Source: JAEUSG01 sp964590225 (lineage in GTDB: Bacteria; Fibrobacterota; OXYB2-FULL-49-7; JAEUSG01). Taken from it: a stretch of DNA of 22,821 nucleotides. Within the stretch, counting starts at the first letter, position 1; each line of letters opens with the position of its first letter. Under the pieces are notes generated by a model that saw only the letters and a list, made by a program, of their open reading frames with translations, was not told the origin of the DNA and ran no database searches. The position numbers and the translations under genes were made by a program. Below, piece by piece: positions 15,613 through 22,611 of this stretch. The stretch is taken from the NCBI GenBank assembly GCA_964590225.1, contig CAZPWS010000050.1, forward strand, positions 1 through 22,821, in the 5' to 3' direction.

Positions 15613-17589
15613 TTATTTACCAGAGACCACAGTGACAGGAAAGCTGCATGCAACATAAACCGCCCCCCCTGTTACAATGGTATATTGTCCCTTTTCAAGT
15701 CCGGCAAATTCAAACTGTCCATTTTCATCACACCGGACCCTGTCAACCTCTTTTCCCTTTTGAAGCAATATAACTTCTCCTCCGCTATATGGAGAGCTGC
15801 TTCTAAACAAATCATGCGCATAACCATTGCTTGAAGATGAAGATCTGAGAACATTTTCCGGAGAGTCTATAAGCATAAGATCGGGTATTGCATCTCCGTC
15901 GATATCGTCCACCGGACAGTATAGTGCAGCATTGGATCTGGTGCTCCAAATTTGTCTTGTAGATGATTCATTTTTAACTGCTCCAGTTGAACTGCTTATA
16001 ATGGTGTCCGTAGCAGCAGATATTTTAACTGACGAAGACGCAACATTTAACCGTCCTGCTAAATCTAATTTTCCACTTTGCGCTTGGTAGTAGTCATACC
16101 CTTTCTTACTGGCAAAAATTCCAACGACACTCACTACAAATTCTCCCTGTGGTACATTGTCGAACCAGAATGTTCCGCAGGCTTCAGTAACAGTTGACGA
16201 TACTATCTCTCCAGATGCCCTATCAACAAGATCAACATGAAGTCCACTTATCCCATCGCAATCATTATCAATTCCGGAAGAGGCTCTTTTCTCTTGGTAA
16301 AGCGGGCTCGCCCCTTCATTTCCAGAGCCATTATATAGGGGATTACTACTAATCCTTGCTACTCCGGCGACTTCTCCGGAAGACGACGAAGGTAACAAAA
16401 GCGGTGAATACTGCCTTCGGCCGGTAGCCAATCCGCTTCCTTTATCTGAAGAGCGAATAAAGAGTGAGGTAACGACACCTCGTTCTGCAACTGTTGATGG
16501 AGCAGATATATTATCGGTATTTGATGTGTTGTTGACAATTTTAGATGATGCGAACGACGACAAATGTACCCTTCCCGTAAATCTACCGCCGGATGACATG
16601 GAACTTCCAGAAGATGCTACAGGGTAGTAAGTCCTTTTTCCTGTAGGCAAACCGCTTGCAGCATCACGCGGCGACACGAAGGGAGAATATGTTCTTCTCC
16701 CTGTGGGTAATCCACTCGTGTGGTCACGGTTCGTGATTGCAGGTGAATATGTTCTTTTCCCACTAGCAATACCACTGCCACGCTCTCTTTTCTGATTTTC
16801 AATTGCAGCATTGTCTATTTCGCATCTCTCAGAACCAAAAAATTTTGATAAACCAACACTTATGGTCGATTGTGAAAAGTTCTGTTCAGCTTTGCGCTCA
16901 ACCGGATTTTCCGATCCAAGCGAAGAAACTCTTTTATAAAGCATGGGGGTTGCTTTACCATAATTTCCGCTTAAAGAAAGACTCACCGAATTGGCAATAG
17001 GATATTCTATTGATAAACCGCCACCAAACAAAGGAAAATATTTTTTCTCTGATTGTTCCTGAACAAAGAAAGTCTGTTTTGGTGAAACCGTCCCATCGGC
17101 GCGGATATTTTCCCTGGTTTCTATGGAAATTGTACCTGGATTATTCTGAATCAAACCAACACTAAGATCCAAGATAACAGAAACCCTTTCACCCAACTTT
17201 ACAGATGGTCCTACTGCCCAAAAAGTACTGGTCGGACTTGTGGTCTTAACCAACCGGTCATTTTCAGGGATTTTTCTTAGATTATAGAAGCTATCCGCCG
17301 CAAAATTGTCCAATGCGGTTTTGTTAAACGAACTGGATAAAAAACTGCTGCTAACTGAAAAACCGACATTTCCTGAAAATACCCTACCAAATACAGCAGT
17401 AACCTGACCATTACCCTGAAAACCATCTTTTTCTCCACTGGAAGATGGTAAAGACAAACCATTAGAAACACCAAACGACCAACTTAGCGAACTGGTGCTA
17501 TTTTGTTTTTCTTTGTTCCCGTTATCACAATCATTAGATGTTACAGTTGTGAAAATCAGCAACAACAGTGATATAGTTAGCTTTTTCAT
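15613..17589 (-). CDS. Predicted surface protein: beta-barrel-like N-terminus, SGxxTGKRxYxP repeats, CNA-B/SdrD-B-like C-terminal domains
   Basis: A 658-residue exported protein with a signal peptide (MKKLTISLLLLIFTTVTS). A cysteine (C21) follows soon after, but no proper lipobox. Residues 30-255 alternate polar and hydrophobic strands (FGVSNGLSLPSS, VGPSVKLGERVSVILDLSVG, GGLSIEYPIANSVSLSLSGN, ISVGLSKFFG), like a small outer-membrane barrel. A low-complexity Ser/Gly/Thr/Arg middle (265-440) carries the repeated motif SGxxTGKRxYxP at 272, 292, 312 and 385. The C-terminal part has a DNDCDGISG start, then AC-GTFWFDNVPQGEFVVSVVG, a DDIDGDAIPDLML calcium-loop-like stretch (561-573), and DENGQFEFAGLEKGQYTIVT, typical of SdrD-B or carboxypeptidase-regulatory-like beta domains. 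No known enzyme domain. AAAGGAAA 8 nt before ATG. Function unknown; an outer-membrane protein displaying repeats and beta domains is the best reading. Confidence 0.72.
   Translation of the reverse strand: MKKLTISLLLLIFTTVTSNDCDNGNKEKQNSTSSLSWSFGVSNGLSLPSSSGEKDGFQGNGQVTAVFGRVFSGNVGFSVSSSFLSSSFNKTALDNFAADSFYNLRKIPENDRLVKTTSPTSTFWAVGPSVKLGERVSVILDLSVGLIQNNPGTISIETRENIRADGTVSPKQTFFVQEQSEKKYFPLFGGGLSIEYPIANSVSLSLSGNYGKATPMLYKRVSSLGSENPVERKAEQNFSQSTISVGLSKFFGSERCEIDNAAIENQKRERGSGIASGKRTYSPAITNRDHTSGLPTGRRTYSPFVSPRDAASGLPTGKRTYYPVASSGSSMSSGGRFTGRVHLSSFASSKIVNNTSNTDNISAPSTVAERGVVTSLFIRSSDKGSGLATGRRQYSPLLLPSSSSGEVAGVARISSNPLYNGSGNEGASPLYQEKRASSGIDNDCDGISGLHVDLVDRASGEIVSSTVTEACGTFWFDNVPQGEFVVSVVGIFASKKGYDYYQAQSGKLDLAGRLNVASSSVKISAATDTIISSSTGAVKNESSTRQIWSTRSNAALYCPVDDIDGDAIPDLMLIDSPENVLRSSSSSNGYAHDLFRSSSPYSGGEVILLQKGKEVDRVRCDENGQFEFAGLEKGQYTIVTGGAVYVACSFPVTVVSGK
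16621..16776 (-). repeat. Three 60-bp-period direct repeats in the surface-protein gene (fourth copy at 16402-16437)
   Basis: Repeat cores at 16741-16776, 16681-16716 and 16621-16656 are exactly 60 nt apart. They encode SGIASGKRTYSP, SGLPTGRRTYSP and SGLPTGKRTYYP. A separated copy, SGLATGRRQYSP, lies at 16402-16437, and a degenerate SGGRFTGRVHLSSF lies between them. Wobble positions differ among copies, so the motif is conserved at protein level rather than being a fresh DNA duplication. Confidence 0.85.
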
Positions 17590-17721
17590 GCTATTTCCTT
17601 TCGGTGAAAGATAAGATTAATACATAGTAAAATAGTAGGAATTATGCAACTCTTCTATCTCACTGATTTTTCGAATAGTTAGAACGCGTGAAAGTTTAAC
17701 TAAAATCTATCAATCGAAAGG

Positions 17722-18897
17722 TTATTGTTTAATCTTGTTGGGTATTTCAAAAAGCTCTCTCTTTACTTCAAGATAATATAAATAATTGTTCAATGGTACA
17801 TCGGCTTGTACCCTGTGATCAATATGGGGAATAAAGCCACCTTCTTCAACTAAAGGCTTTAGTTTAATCAGTTCTCTTTTGATAGCTGCTTTGTCCTGTT
17901 TTAAAATAATTTTATCAACACCACCCATCATTCTAATTCCAGGATTTTCTCGGCGTAATTTTTCGGGATGAATCCCGGAGGCAACCTCAAGGGGAAACAT
18001 GATGTTAACCCCATTATTTAGCCACCCTTGTAGTAAAGTTCTAAAATCACCATCACAGTCAACATATGCAAAACGGCTACCTGCCTGTTTGTAAATATCC
18101 ATCACTTTTTTTATTATTGGACCACATTCGTTTATAAAAAACGATGGCGTTACTATTGGACCATTTTTAAAAGCAATATCTTCCCACCACGCTACAAGAT
18201 CAGGAGCTATATATTCTGTTATTTTTTGAGCCACAGAAGCCATCATATCGCCCAAATCGGTGAGTATCTCCTTTAAAAGTTCTGGCTGGTCATATATCGA
18301 CATACAAATGTTTTCAAAGCCCATCCAATCCCGAATTTTACCAGCGGTACTTCCAGCATGTATATCAAGTACATAATTACGGTTTTTTACCTTTTCTCCT
18401 ACTTCTTTAAGATTAATCCATATTCTTTTTTCAATAAGAGGTTTTAGACGCTCTTTAAATAATTTACGGTATGATAGCGAATCCTTTATGGGAAAATCAA
18501 TATAGTGGGGTATGCTATCCTTACCATCCGAAAAAATTTCGCACTTAACTCTCTCGTTGTTATAGATAATTTTATGCCGCCCATCATCAGAGATTACTTC
18601 AGAAGTAAAAAAAGGAACAAGTCCGGAATGAGTTGGAATATGTTTGCGCCAAGTGTCAAAACCAAAATAGATGTCTGCTATTTCATTGTTGTTAACATAA
18701 GATGGAAGCCCTTCGTTATGCCAACGACGAAGCGTTTCGTTCCAGTAACCAAACTCACAATCAATAATTCGATCTACTTTTTTAAAGTCCATTGTATTTA
18801 AAAACCGTTCCCGAGGCGACATCTCACCATCTGGAATAAGCAGATTTTCATAACTCTGTGTTTCAGAATAGAGTTTTTGTATTTCTTCAGCGTCCAT
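17722..18897 (-). CDS. Second URO-D-like protein (divergent MtaA/URO-D family member)
   Basis: A 391-residue soluble protein. The N-terminal MSPRERFLNTMDFKKVDRI is the usual opening of URO-D-like proteins. It is followed by a TIM-barrel core: STAGKIRDWMGFENICMSIY, then DQPELLKEIL, PDLVAWWEDIAFKNGPIVTP, FFINECGPIIKKVMDIYKQ, and the C-terminal GGVDKIILKQDK and GGFIPHIDHRVQADVPLNNY. At the position of the MtaA His-x-Cys it reads V279-D280-C281 followed by DGD, so the zinc histidine is missing. H358 and H361 in PHIDHRVQADVP could contribute other ligands. This subfamily is common near glycoside hydrolases in polysaccharide-degrading bacteria (recalled, not searched). Strong GAGGAG 9 nt before ATG. 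Divergent from the AraC gene at 19030. Substrate unknown; it is only distantly similar to the URO-D protein at 11902. Confidence 0.83.
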   Translation of the reverse strand: MDAEEIQKLYSETQSYENLLIPDGEMSPRERFLNTMDFKKVDRIIDCEFGYWNETLRRWHNEGLPSYVNNNEIADIYFGFDTWRKHIPTHSGLVPFFTSEVISDDGRHKIIYNNERVKCEIFSDGKDSIPHYIDFPIKDSLSYRKLFKERLKPLIEKRIWINLKEVGEKVKNRNYVLDIHAGSTAGKIRDWMGFENICMSIYDQPELLKEILTDLGDMMASVAQKITEYIAPDLVAWWEDIAFKNGPIVTPSFFINECGPIIKKVMDIYKQAGSRFAYVDCDGDFRTLLQGWLNNGVNIMFPLEVASGIHPEKLRRENPGIRMMGGVDKIILKQDKAAIKRELIKLKPLVEEGGFIPHIDHRVQADVPLNNYLYYLEVKRELFEIPNKIKQ

Positions 18898-18919
18898 TAT
18901 TTGTTCTCCTCAAGAAACA

Positions 18920-18942
18920 ATTATACCAATTTATTGGCCAAT
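18920..18942 (-). promoter_or_regulatory. Extended -10 promoter overlapped by three CCAAT half-sites
   Basis: On the minus strand TGGTATAAT (18928 to 18920) is an extended -10 for the URO-D gene, about 23 nt before its ATG; no good -35 is present. Directly behind it the plus strand reads CCAAT-TT-ATTGG-CCAAT (18926-18942): a perfect 10-bp palindrome ATTGGCCAAT and a direct repeat of CCAAT with 12-bp period. This is a likely operator of the divergent AraC regulator. Confidence 0.5.
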
Positions 18943-19029
18943 ATTCTATATTAAAAAGTATGATAATATGGATAATTATAATATTTAAGATATATTTATT
19001 AGCCCTAAATAACAGATATATGTAAATAA

Positions 19030-19815
19030 ATGGATAATAATAACATAAAAAACTTGGCTTCAAAGAATATCCGTGTAGCGAATTTCTTTACTGCAGAAGA
19101 AAAAAGAAATCATTGGGGGCCAAGAATAATTGATGATTATGAACTAATACTAATAATCGAAGGTAGAGCATGGTATAAAGAGGACAAGTCGGAAAAAAGG
19201 GAGCTTTTTTCAGGGGATATATTATTAATACCACCGAATAAAACACACATTTTCCATTGTGAATTAGATAAAAAGTGTACAATAAGCTGCATCCATTTTT
19301 CATTTAAGAACAGTAACTTTAAGCCATTATCCAATGTTGCTACAATACAGGGGTCTGATCCTCTTGTAAACTTACTTTTCCGGTCAGTTGCTGCGGAATT
19401 TATAAAAAAAAGTGAGACAAGCGATAAATTAGTTAATCTTATGGTCGATCAAATTCTGCTTAAATTCTATGAGGCCGTTAAATCCATAAAAGTTAGTTAT
19501 TCCAAAAAAACGAAGCAGGCAATCAGCTATATCGAACAAAATTATGCTGAACAATTTAGTAGAAACAAAGTTGCTGCTTACATTGCAGTTACGCCAGAAT
19601 ATCTCAGCACGCTTATAAAAAAAGAGACTGGAAAAAACCTTGTAGATTTGTTAATGCAAATAAGACTCAGCAAGTCTTTTGATCTCCTCAAAAAACCACA
19701 TATGAATATCTCGCAAGTTGCCTTTGCCTGCGGATTTGATGATCCACTCTATTTTTCACGAGTATTCAAAAAAAGAATAGGAATTTCGCCTCGTGAATAC
19801 GCGAAACTGATTTAA
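19030..19815 (+). CDS. AraC-family transcriptional regulator
   Basis: A 261-residue protein. N-terminal cupin-like sensor (about 12-100): DDYELILIIEGRAWYKEDKS, then LFSGDILLIPPNKTHIFHCE. C-terminal double helix-turn-helix (about 163-261): NKVAAYIAVTPEYLSTLIKK, CGFDDPLYFSRVFKKRIGIS, then PREYAKL. It lies 132 bp from the divergent URO-D gene at 17722-18897 and 59 bp before the creatininase-GNAT gene on its own strand. That mirrors the AraC/URO-D pair at 10942-12864. It likely activates the URO-D gene through the CCAAT-type sites in the gap. ATG 19030 has no Shine-Dalgarno. The coding sequence is richer in A than its neighbours, which may hint at separate ancestry. Confidence 0.92.
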   Translation: MDNNNIKNLASKNIRVANFFTAEEKRNHWGPRIIDDYELILIIEGRAWYKEDKSEKRELFSGDILLIPPNKTHIFHCELDKKCTISCIHFSFKNSNFKPLSNVATIQGSDPLVNLLFRSVAAEFIKKSETSDKLVNLMVDQILLKFYEAVKSIKVSYSKKTKQAISYIEQNYAEQFSRNKVAAYIAVTPEYLSTLIKKETGKNLVDLLMQIRLSKSFDLLKKPHMNISQVAFACGFDDPLYFSRVFKKRIGISPREYAKLI

Positions 19816-19874
19816 ATAGTTATCTTTAGACTAAAATATCGAGAACAAACTGATTTAGTGCATGCGAGGAAAAG

Positions 19875-21455
19875 ATGATTGACAGCACAAATACATCCCC
19901 AGAATGGCAGACCCATACGGGACAGATTGTTGTAAGCGGGATAGGTTCTTGCGAACAGCATGGGCCGATGCTTCCTTTAGCAACAGATACGCTTATTGCC
20001 GGCCACTTTGCCAGACTACTTGCCCACCTACTTGATGCTGCGCTTCTTCCCGAAATAGCAATAGCAACATCGATAGAACACCGAGGCTATCGTGGCAGTT
20101 TCTCACTAAAACCAGAGACGGCCATGAGTATTATTCGTGACCTCGCGGAAGAAATTATATCTCAGAATTTCAAGTATTGGATTATTATAAATGGACATGG
20201 CGGTAACTTTTTTTTAGCACCTGTGATTCGCGACATAAATAGTCAGGACAAAAAGCTTAAAATAATTCTTTTTTCGCCGTGGGATGTAACGGGTAGAGTT
20301 CCGCCAGTTGGACAAAAGCAAGACACCCTTGAAATTCATGCAGGGTATCATGAAACTTCATTGATGATGCATCTTTTCCCCAGCCTTGTTCGACAGGATA
20401 AACCCGACAACACAGACTCTGAAAATTATCCACTCCGACAGAATGATCTTACGACTTTTGGTGTTGGCCATTTTACACCGGAAGGAACCATAGGTTGTCC
20501 TTCGCTTGCAACAGCAAATATAGGCAGAGAAATGGAAGAGCTGTTTATTAAAAATGCACCGGAATATGTAAACAGCCGTATTGCGCGAATAGAAAACCTC
20601 CCAAGTTATGCCGGTAAAGGGGGGCTAGCTGTCCGTAAAATGAATAAAACGGATATTTCTGATTGTATGAGGCTGAAACGGATAGCGAATTGGAATCAAC
20701 TTCCTGCCGACTGGGATTTTTTTGTTTCAGCGGATACCAACGGTAATTTTGTTATGGTAAGAAATGGGGCAATTGTCGGTACTGTAACCACCATTAACTA
20801 TCAAGGAGTTGTGTCGTGGATTGGCATGGTGCTTGTTGATCCGGCATGCAGAAGAATGGGAATAGCCACAAAACTTATGCATAAAGCAATATCTCATTTA
20901 TCAGAATGCACAGCTGTTAAACTCGACGCAACGGCTGATGGACGCGAAGTATATCTGAAAATGGGCTTTGAGGATGAGTTTTCTATTGGAAGATTTATTT
21001 GCCGCTCTGTACCAATGGTTGATTCACAAGATGAAATCGATGCTCTTGCCGATGCATCAAGAATTAACTCTTTTGACAGGCAGATATTTGGTGCGGATCG
21101 TGGTACGCTGCTTTCTAATTTGCTGTTACAAGCACCAGACAATGCATTCTTAAAAATCAGACAAGGCGAAATAAAAGGTTTTGTTTTAGGCCGGAAAGGC
21201 GAAAACTTTTTCCAAATGGGCCCATTGGTTGCAAATTCAGAAAGTGATGCATTATCCCTTCTTAAGCACTCTCTGCACACTCTTTCAAATCGTGCCGTTC
21301 TTGTTGATATACCGCTATCGCATGAAAAGGTGGTTGCTTTTGTTGAGAGTGTTGGGTTCAGGAAAGAGAGAGAATTTATGCGAATGTGGAAAGGGCCGTC
21401 CATACCTGTTGATATGTCCTGCTATTTTGTCACAACTGGTCCCGAGTTTGGATGA
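19875..21455 (+). CDS. Creatininase-GNAT acetyltransferase fusion protein
   Basis: A 526-residue protein with three parts. Residues 1-245: creatininase/creatinine amidohydrolase family, with metal ligands at E27 and H29 in GSCEQHGPMLPL, D38 in ATDT, H108 in NGHGGN and E160 in HAGYHETS; EHRGYRGSFSLKPET is also typical. Residues about 252-390: GNAT domain with acyl-CoA motif VDPACRRMGIATKL, WNQLPADWDFFVSAD, and VKLDATADGREVYLKMGF. Residues about 395-520: second GNAT-like domain (Acetyltransf_18 type), with FDRQIFGADRGTLLSNLL and AFLKIRQGEIKGFVLGRKGE. Known: the creatininase family includes creatininase, formamide hydrolases of riboflavin/F420 synthesis, and MftE; GNATs acylate amines. Inference: one polypeptide that deacylates or opens an amide and acetylates a related amine. 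GAGGAAAAG precedes the ATG. The stop overlaps the next gene (ATGA), and no frameshift is seen. Confidence 0.88.
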   Translation: MIDSTNTSPEWQTHTGQIVVSGIGSCEQHGPMLPLATDTLIAGHFARLLAHLLDAALLPEIAIATSIEHRGYRGSFSLKPETAMSIIRDLAEEIISQNFKYWIIINGHGGNFFLAPVIRDINSQDKKLKIILFSPWDVTGRVPPVGQKQDTLEIHAGYHETSLMMHLFPSLVRQDKPDNTDSENYPLRQNDLTTFGVGHFTPEGTIGCPSLATANIGREMEELFIKNAPEYVNSRIARIENLPSYAGKGGLAVRKMNKTDISDCMRLKRIANWNQLPADWDFFVSADTNGNFVMVRNGAIVGTVTTINYQGVVSWIGMVLVDPACRRMGIATKLMHKAISHLSECTAVKLDATADGREVYLKMGFEDEFSIGRFICRSVPMVDSQDEIDALADASRINSFDRQIFGADRGTLLSNLLLQAPDNAFLKIRQGEIKGFVLGRKGENFFQMGPLVANSESDALSLLKHSLHTLSNRAVLVDIPLSHEKVVAFVESVGFRKEREFMRMWKGPSIPVDMSCYFVTTGPEFG

Positions 21456-21970
21456 GCCAAGCAAGCAAGCCGTCTGTTTTTTGTTACAAAAGCAGTTTTT
21501 GTCATATTTCGTTTAAAGCGAATGGTGCAGGAATTTTCAAGGTTTTGTTTGCAAAAATGAGTAATATCGACAATGGATACAATTTCTCTAATTTATTGAT
21601 TTCTCTTGATAAATATTTTACCGGCCACTACACTTCTTTTAACGAGCCGCTTATTTATAACAAGGAAGGCTTTAGTGGAAAAGTATTATCAACCCTTCTT
21701 ACTACTGTGCCTGTGGGCAGAACCATTTCGTATGCGGAACTGGCAAAAAAAGCTGGATATTCAGGAGCGGCACGAGCTGTTGGGAGCGTAATGGCAAAGA
21801 ACAATTTGCCACTTTTAATACCGTGTCATCGTGTAATTGCTTCAAACGGGAGTCTCGGCGGTTTTAGCTCATCTATCGATATAAAAAACAGACTTATTGA
21901 TTTAGAAAGAGCCATTGCCAAAAAAACTACTGAATTAGAGCCACGCACTCCTTCATTATTCTCTTTTTAA
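21452..21970 (+). CDS. ogt: Methylated-DNA--[protein]-cysteine S-methyltransferase
   Basis: Repairs O6-alkylguanine by irreversible transfer to its own cysteine. The 172-residue product has the active-site PCHRV (C125 in LLIPCHRVIASNGSLGG), the DNA-binding helix-turn-helix with arginine finger (YAELAKKAGYSGAARAVGSV), and the N-terminal strand region (FCHISFKANGAGIFKVLF) expected in Ogt-type proteins. That N-terminal region supports the ATG at 21452 rather than the internal ATG at 21557. The start overlaps the stop of the creatininase-GNAT gene by 4 nt (ATGA), so translation is probably coupled. The 3' end overlaps the convergent TetR gene by 44 bp. Symbol given by family resemblance. Confidence 0.92.
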   Translation: MSQASKPSVFCYKSSFCHISFKANGAGIFKVLFAKMSNIDNGYNFSNLLISLDKYFTGHYTSFNEPLIYNKEGFSGKVLSTLLTTVPVGRTISYAELAKKAGYSGAARAVGSVMAKNNLPLLIPCHRVIASNGSLGGFSSSIDIKNRLIDLERAIAKKTTELEPRTPSLFSF

Positions 21971-22520
21971 CGACATTCGATGAAAGATTGAGGTTTAATG
22001 TTTCGGACATTGTTGACATATTAGAGAAATAAAAGAACGAAATTGCGGAAATTGTTAAAAAGTAAGATTCAAAAGAGACGGCCTCACGAAAAACGCCGTT
22101 TTTTTGCCCCTCTTTGTATATACCTTCAAGATGTGACAAAATTATGGAACGGGAGTCGTCGGGCTTATTGTTAAGTCTGAATTTTTTTAGATTCTCCCAT
22201 GCTAAAAGGCGTGAGAACTCCGGATGTTTTGCATGAAAGTCGAAATAGAGCTTAACAATATTTTCTGTCAAGGAAGAAGCGTCGTTGATGGTGAGCGATA
22301 GTAAAGGTTGTTCGGCATCTGTAATGAGTTTGTAAGCGTATTCAATTACTGCTTCGTATAGCTTTAGCTTACTTTTAAAATAGCAAAATATGCGTTCTTT
22401 ATTTACGGACGCTTTCGATGCTATTACATCAACCCTTACTCCGGCAAAACCGGAAGAGGCAAATTCTTCAATTGCAGTTTTAAGAATATTCTCTTTTGTT
22501 TTTTCCGCCTTCTTCCCCAT
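21927..22520 (-). CDS. TetR-family transcriptional regulator
   Basis: A 197-residue protein with a classic N-terminal TetR DNA-binding domain (about 8-55): KTKENILKTAIEEFASSGFA, with VIASKASVNKERIFCYFKSK next. The C-terminal helical ligand/dimer domain has no specific family that I recognise. The target is unknown; the adjacent divergent lipoprotein gene shares its 91-bp upstream region and is the most likely regulated gene. The 3' end overlaps the alkyltransferase gene by 44 bp in convergent orientation. There is no Shine-Dalgarno within a useful distance of ATG 22520; instead TATACT ends 6 nt before it. Confidence 0.93.
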   Translation of the reverse strand: MGKKAEKTKENILKTAIEEFASSGFAGVRVDVIASKASVNKERIFCYFKSKLKLYEAVIEYAYKLITDAEQPLLSLTINDASSLTENIVKLYFDFHAKHPEFSRLLAWENLKKFRLNNKPDDSRSIILSHLEGIYKEGQKNGVFREAVSFESYFLTISAISFFYFSNMSTMSETLNLNLSSNVVKKRIMKECVALIQ

Positions 22521-22526
22521 AGTGAA

Positions 22527-22556
22527 AGTATAATTCCTAAAAGAGAATGCCTACAA
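22527..22556 (-). promoter_or_regulatory. Putative TetR gene promoter adjoining the start codon
   Basis: Minus strand TTGTAG (22556 to 22551), 18-nt spacer, TATACT (22532 to 22527), then 6 nt, then ATG at 22520. The -10 box is good and the -35 is weak. Its placement would yield a leaderless transcript. Confidence 0.4.
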
Positions 22557-22576
22557 AATATTTTTCAAAGACAAAG

Positions 22577-22605
22577 TTGAAATCTTGGGATGGATTAAAT
22601 ATTAT
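22577..22605 (+). promoter_or_regulatory. Putative promoter of the lipoprotein-like gene
   Basis: TTGAAA (22577-22582), 17-nt spacer, TATTAT (22600-22605), then 6 nt to ATG 22612, with no Shine-Dalgarno between. It is the best-matching promoter in the window and again implies a leaderless mRNA. Confidence 0.5.
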
Positions 22606-22611
22606 TAAGAT

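Noticed and set aside
17598..17610. CTTTC-GGT-GAAAG hairpin near the surface-protein ribosome-binding site
   Set aside because: A 5-bp stem is too small to claim translational control.
19830..19859. ACTAAA/TTTAGT inverted repeat after the second AraC gene
   Set aside because: Only 6 bp with an 18-nt AT-rich loop and no U-run; expected by chance in such sequence.
20894..21403. Minus-strand frame of 169 codons
   Set aside because: Antisense to the GNAT region of the fusion gene; composition and lack of motifs indicate a shadow.
21452..21556. Possibility that ogt starts at the internal ATG 21557
   Set aside because: Residues 15-34 match the N-terminal strand region of Ogt-type proteins, and 21452 forms a coupling overlap.
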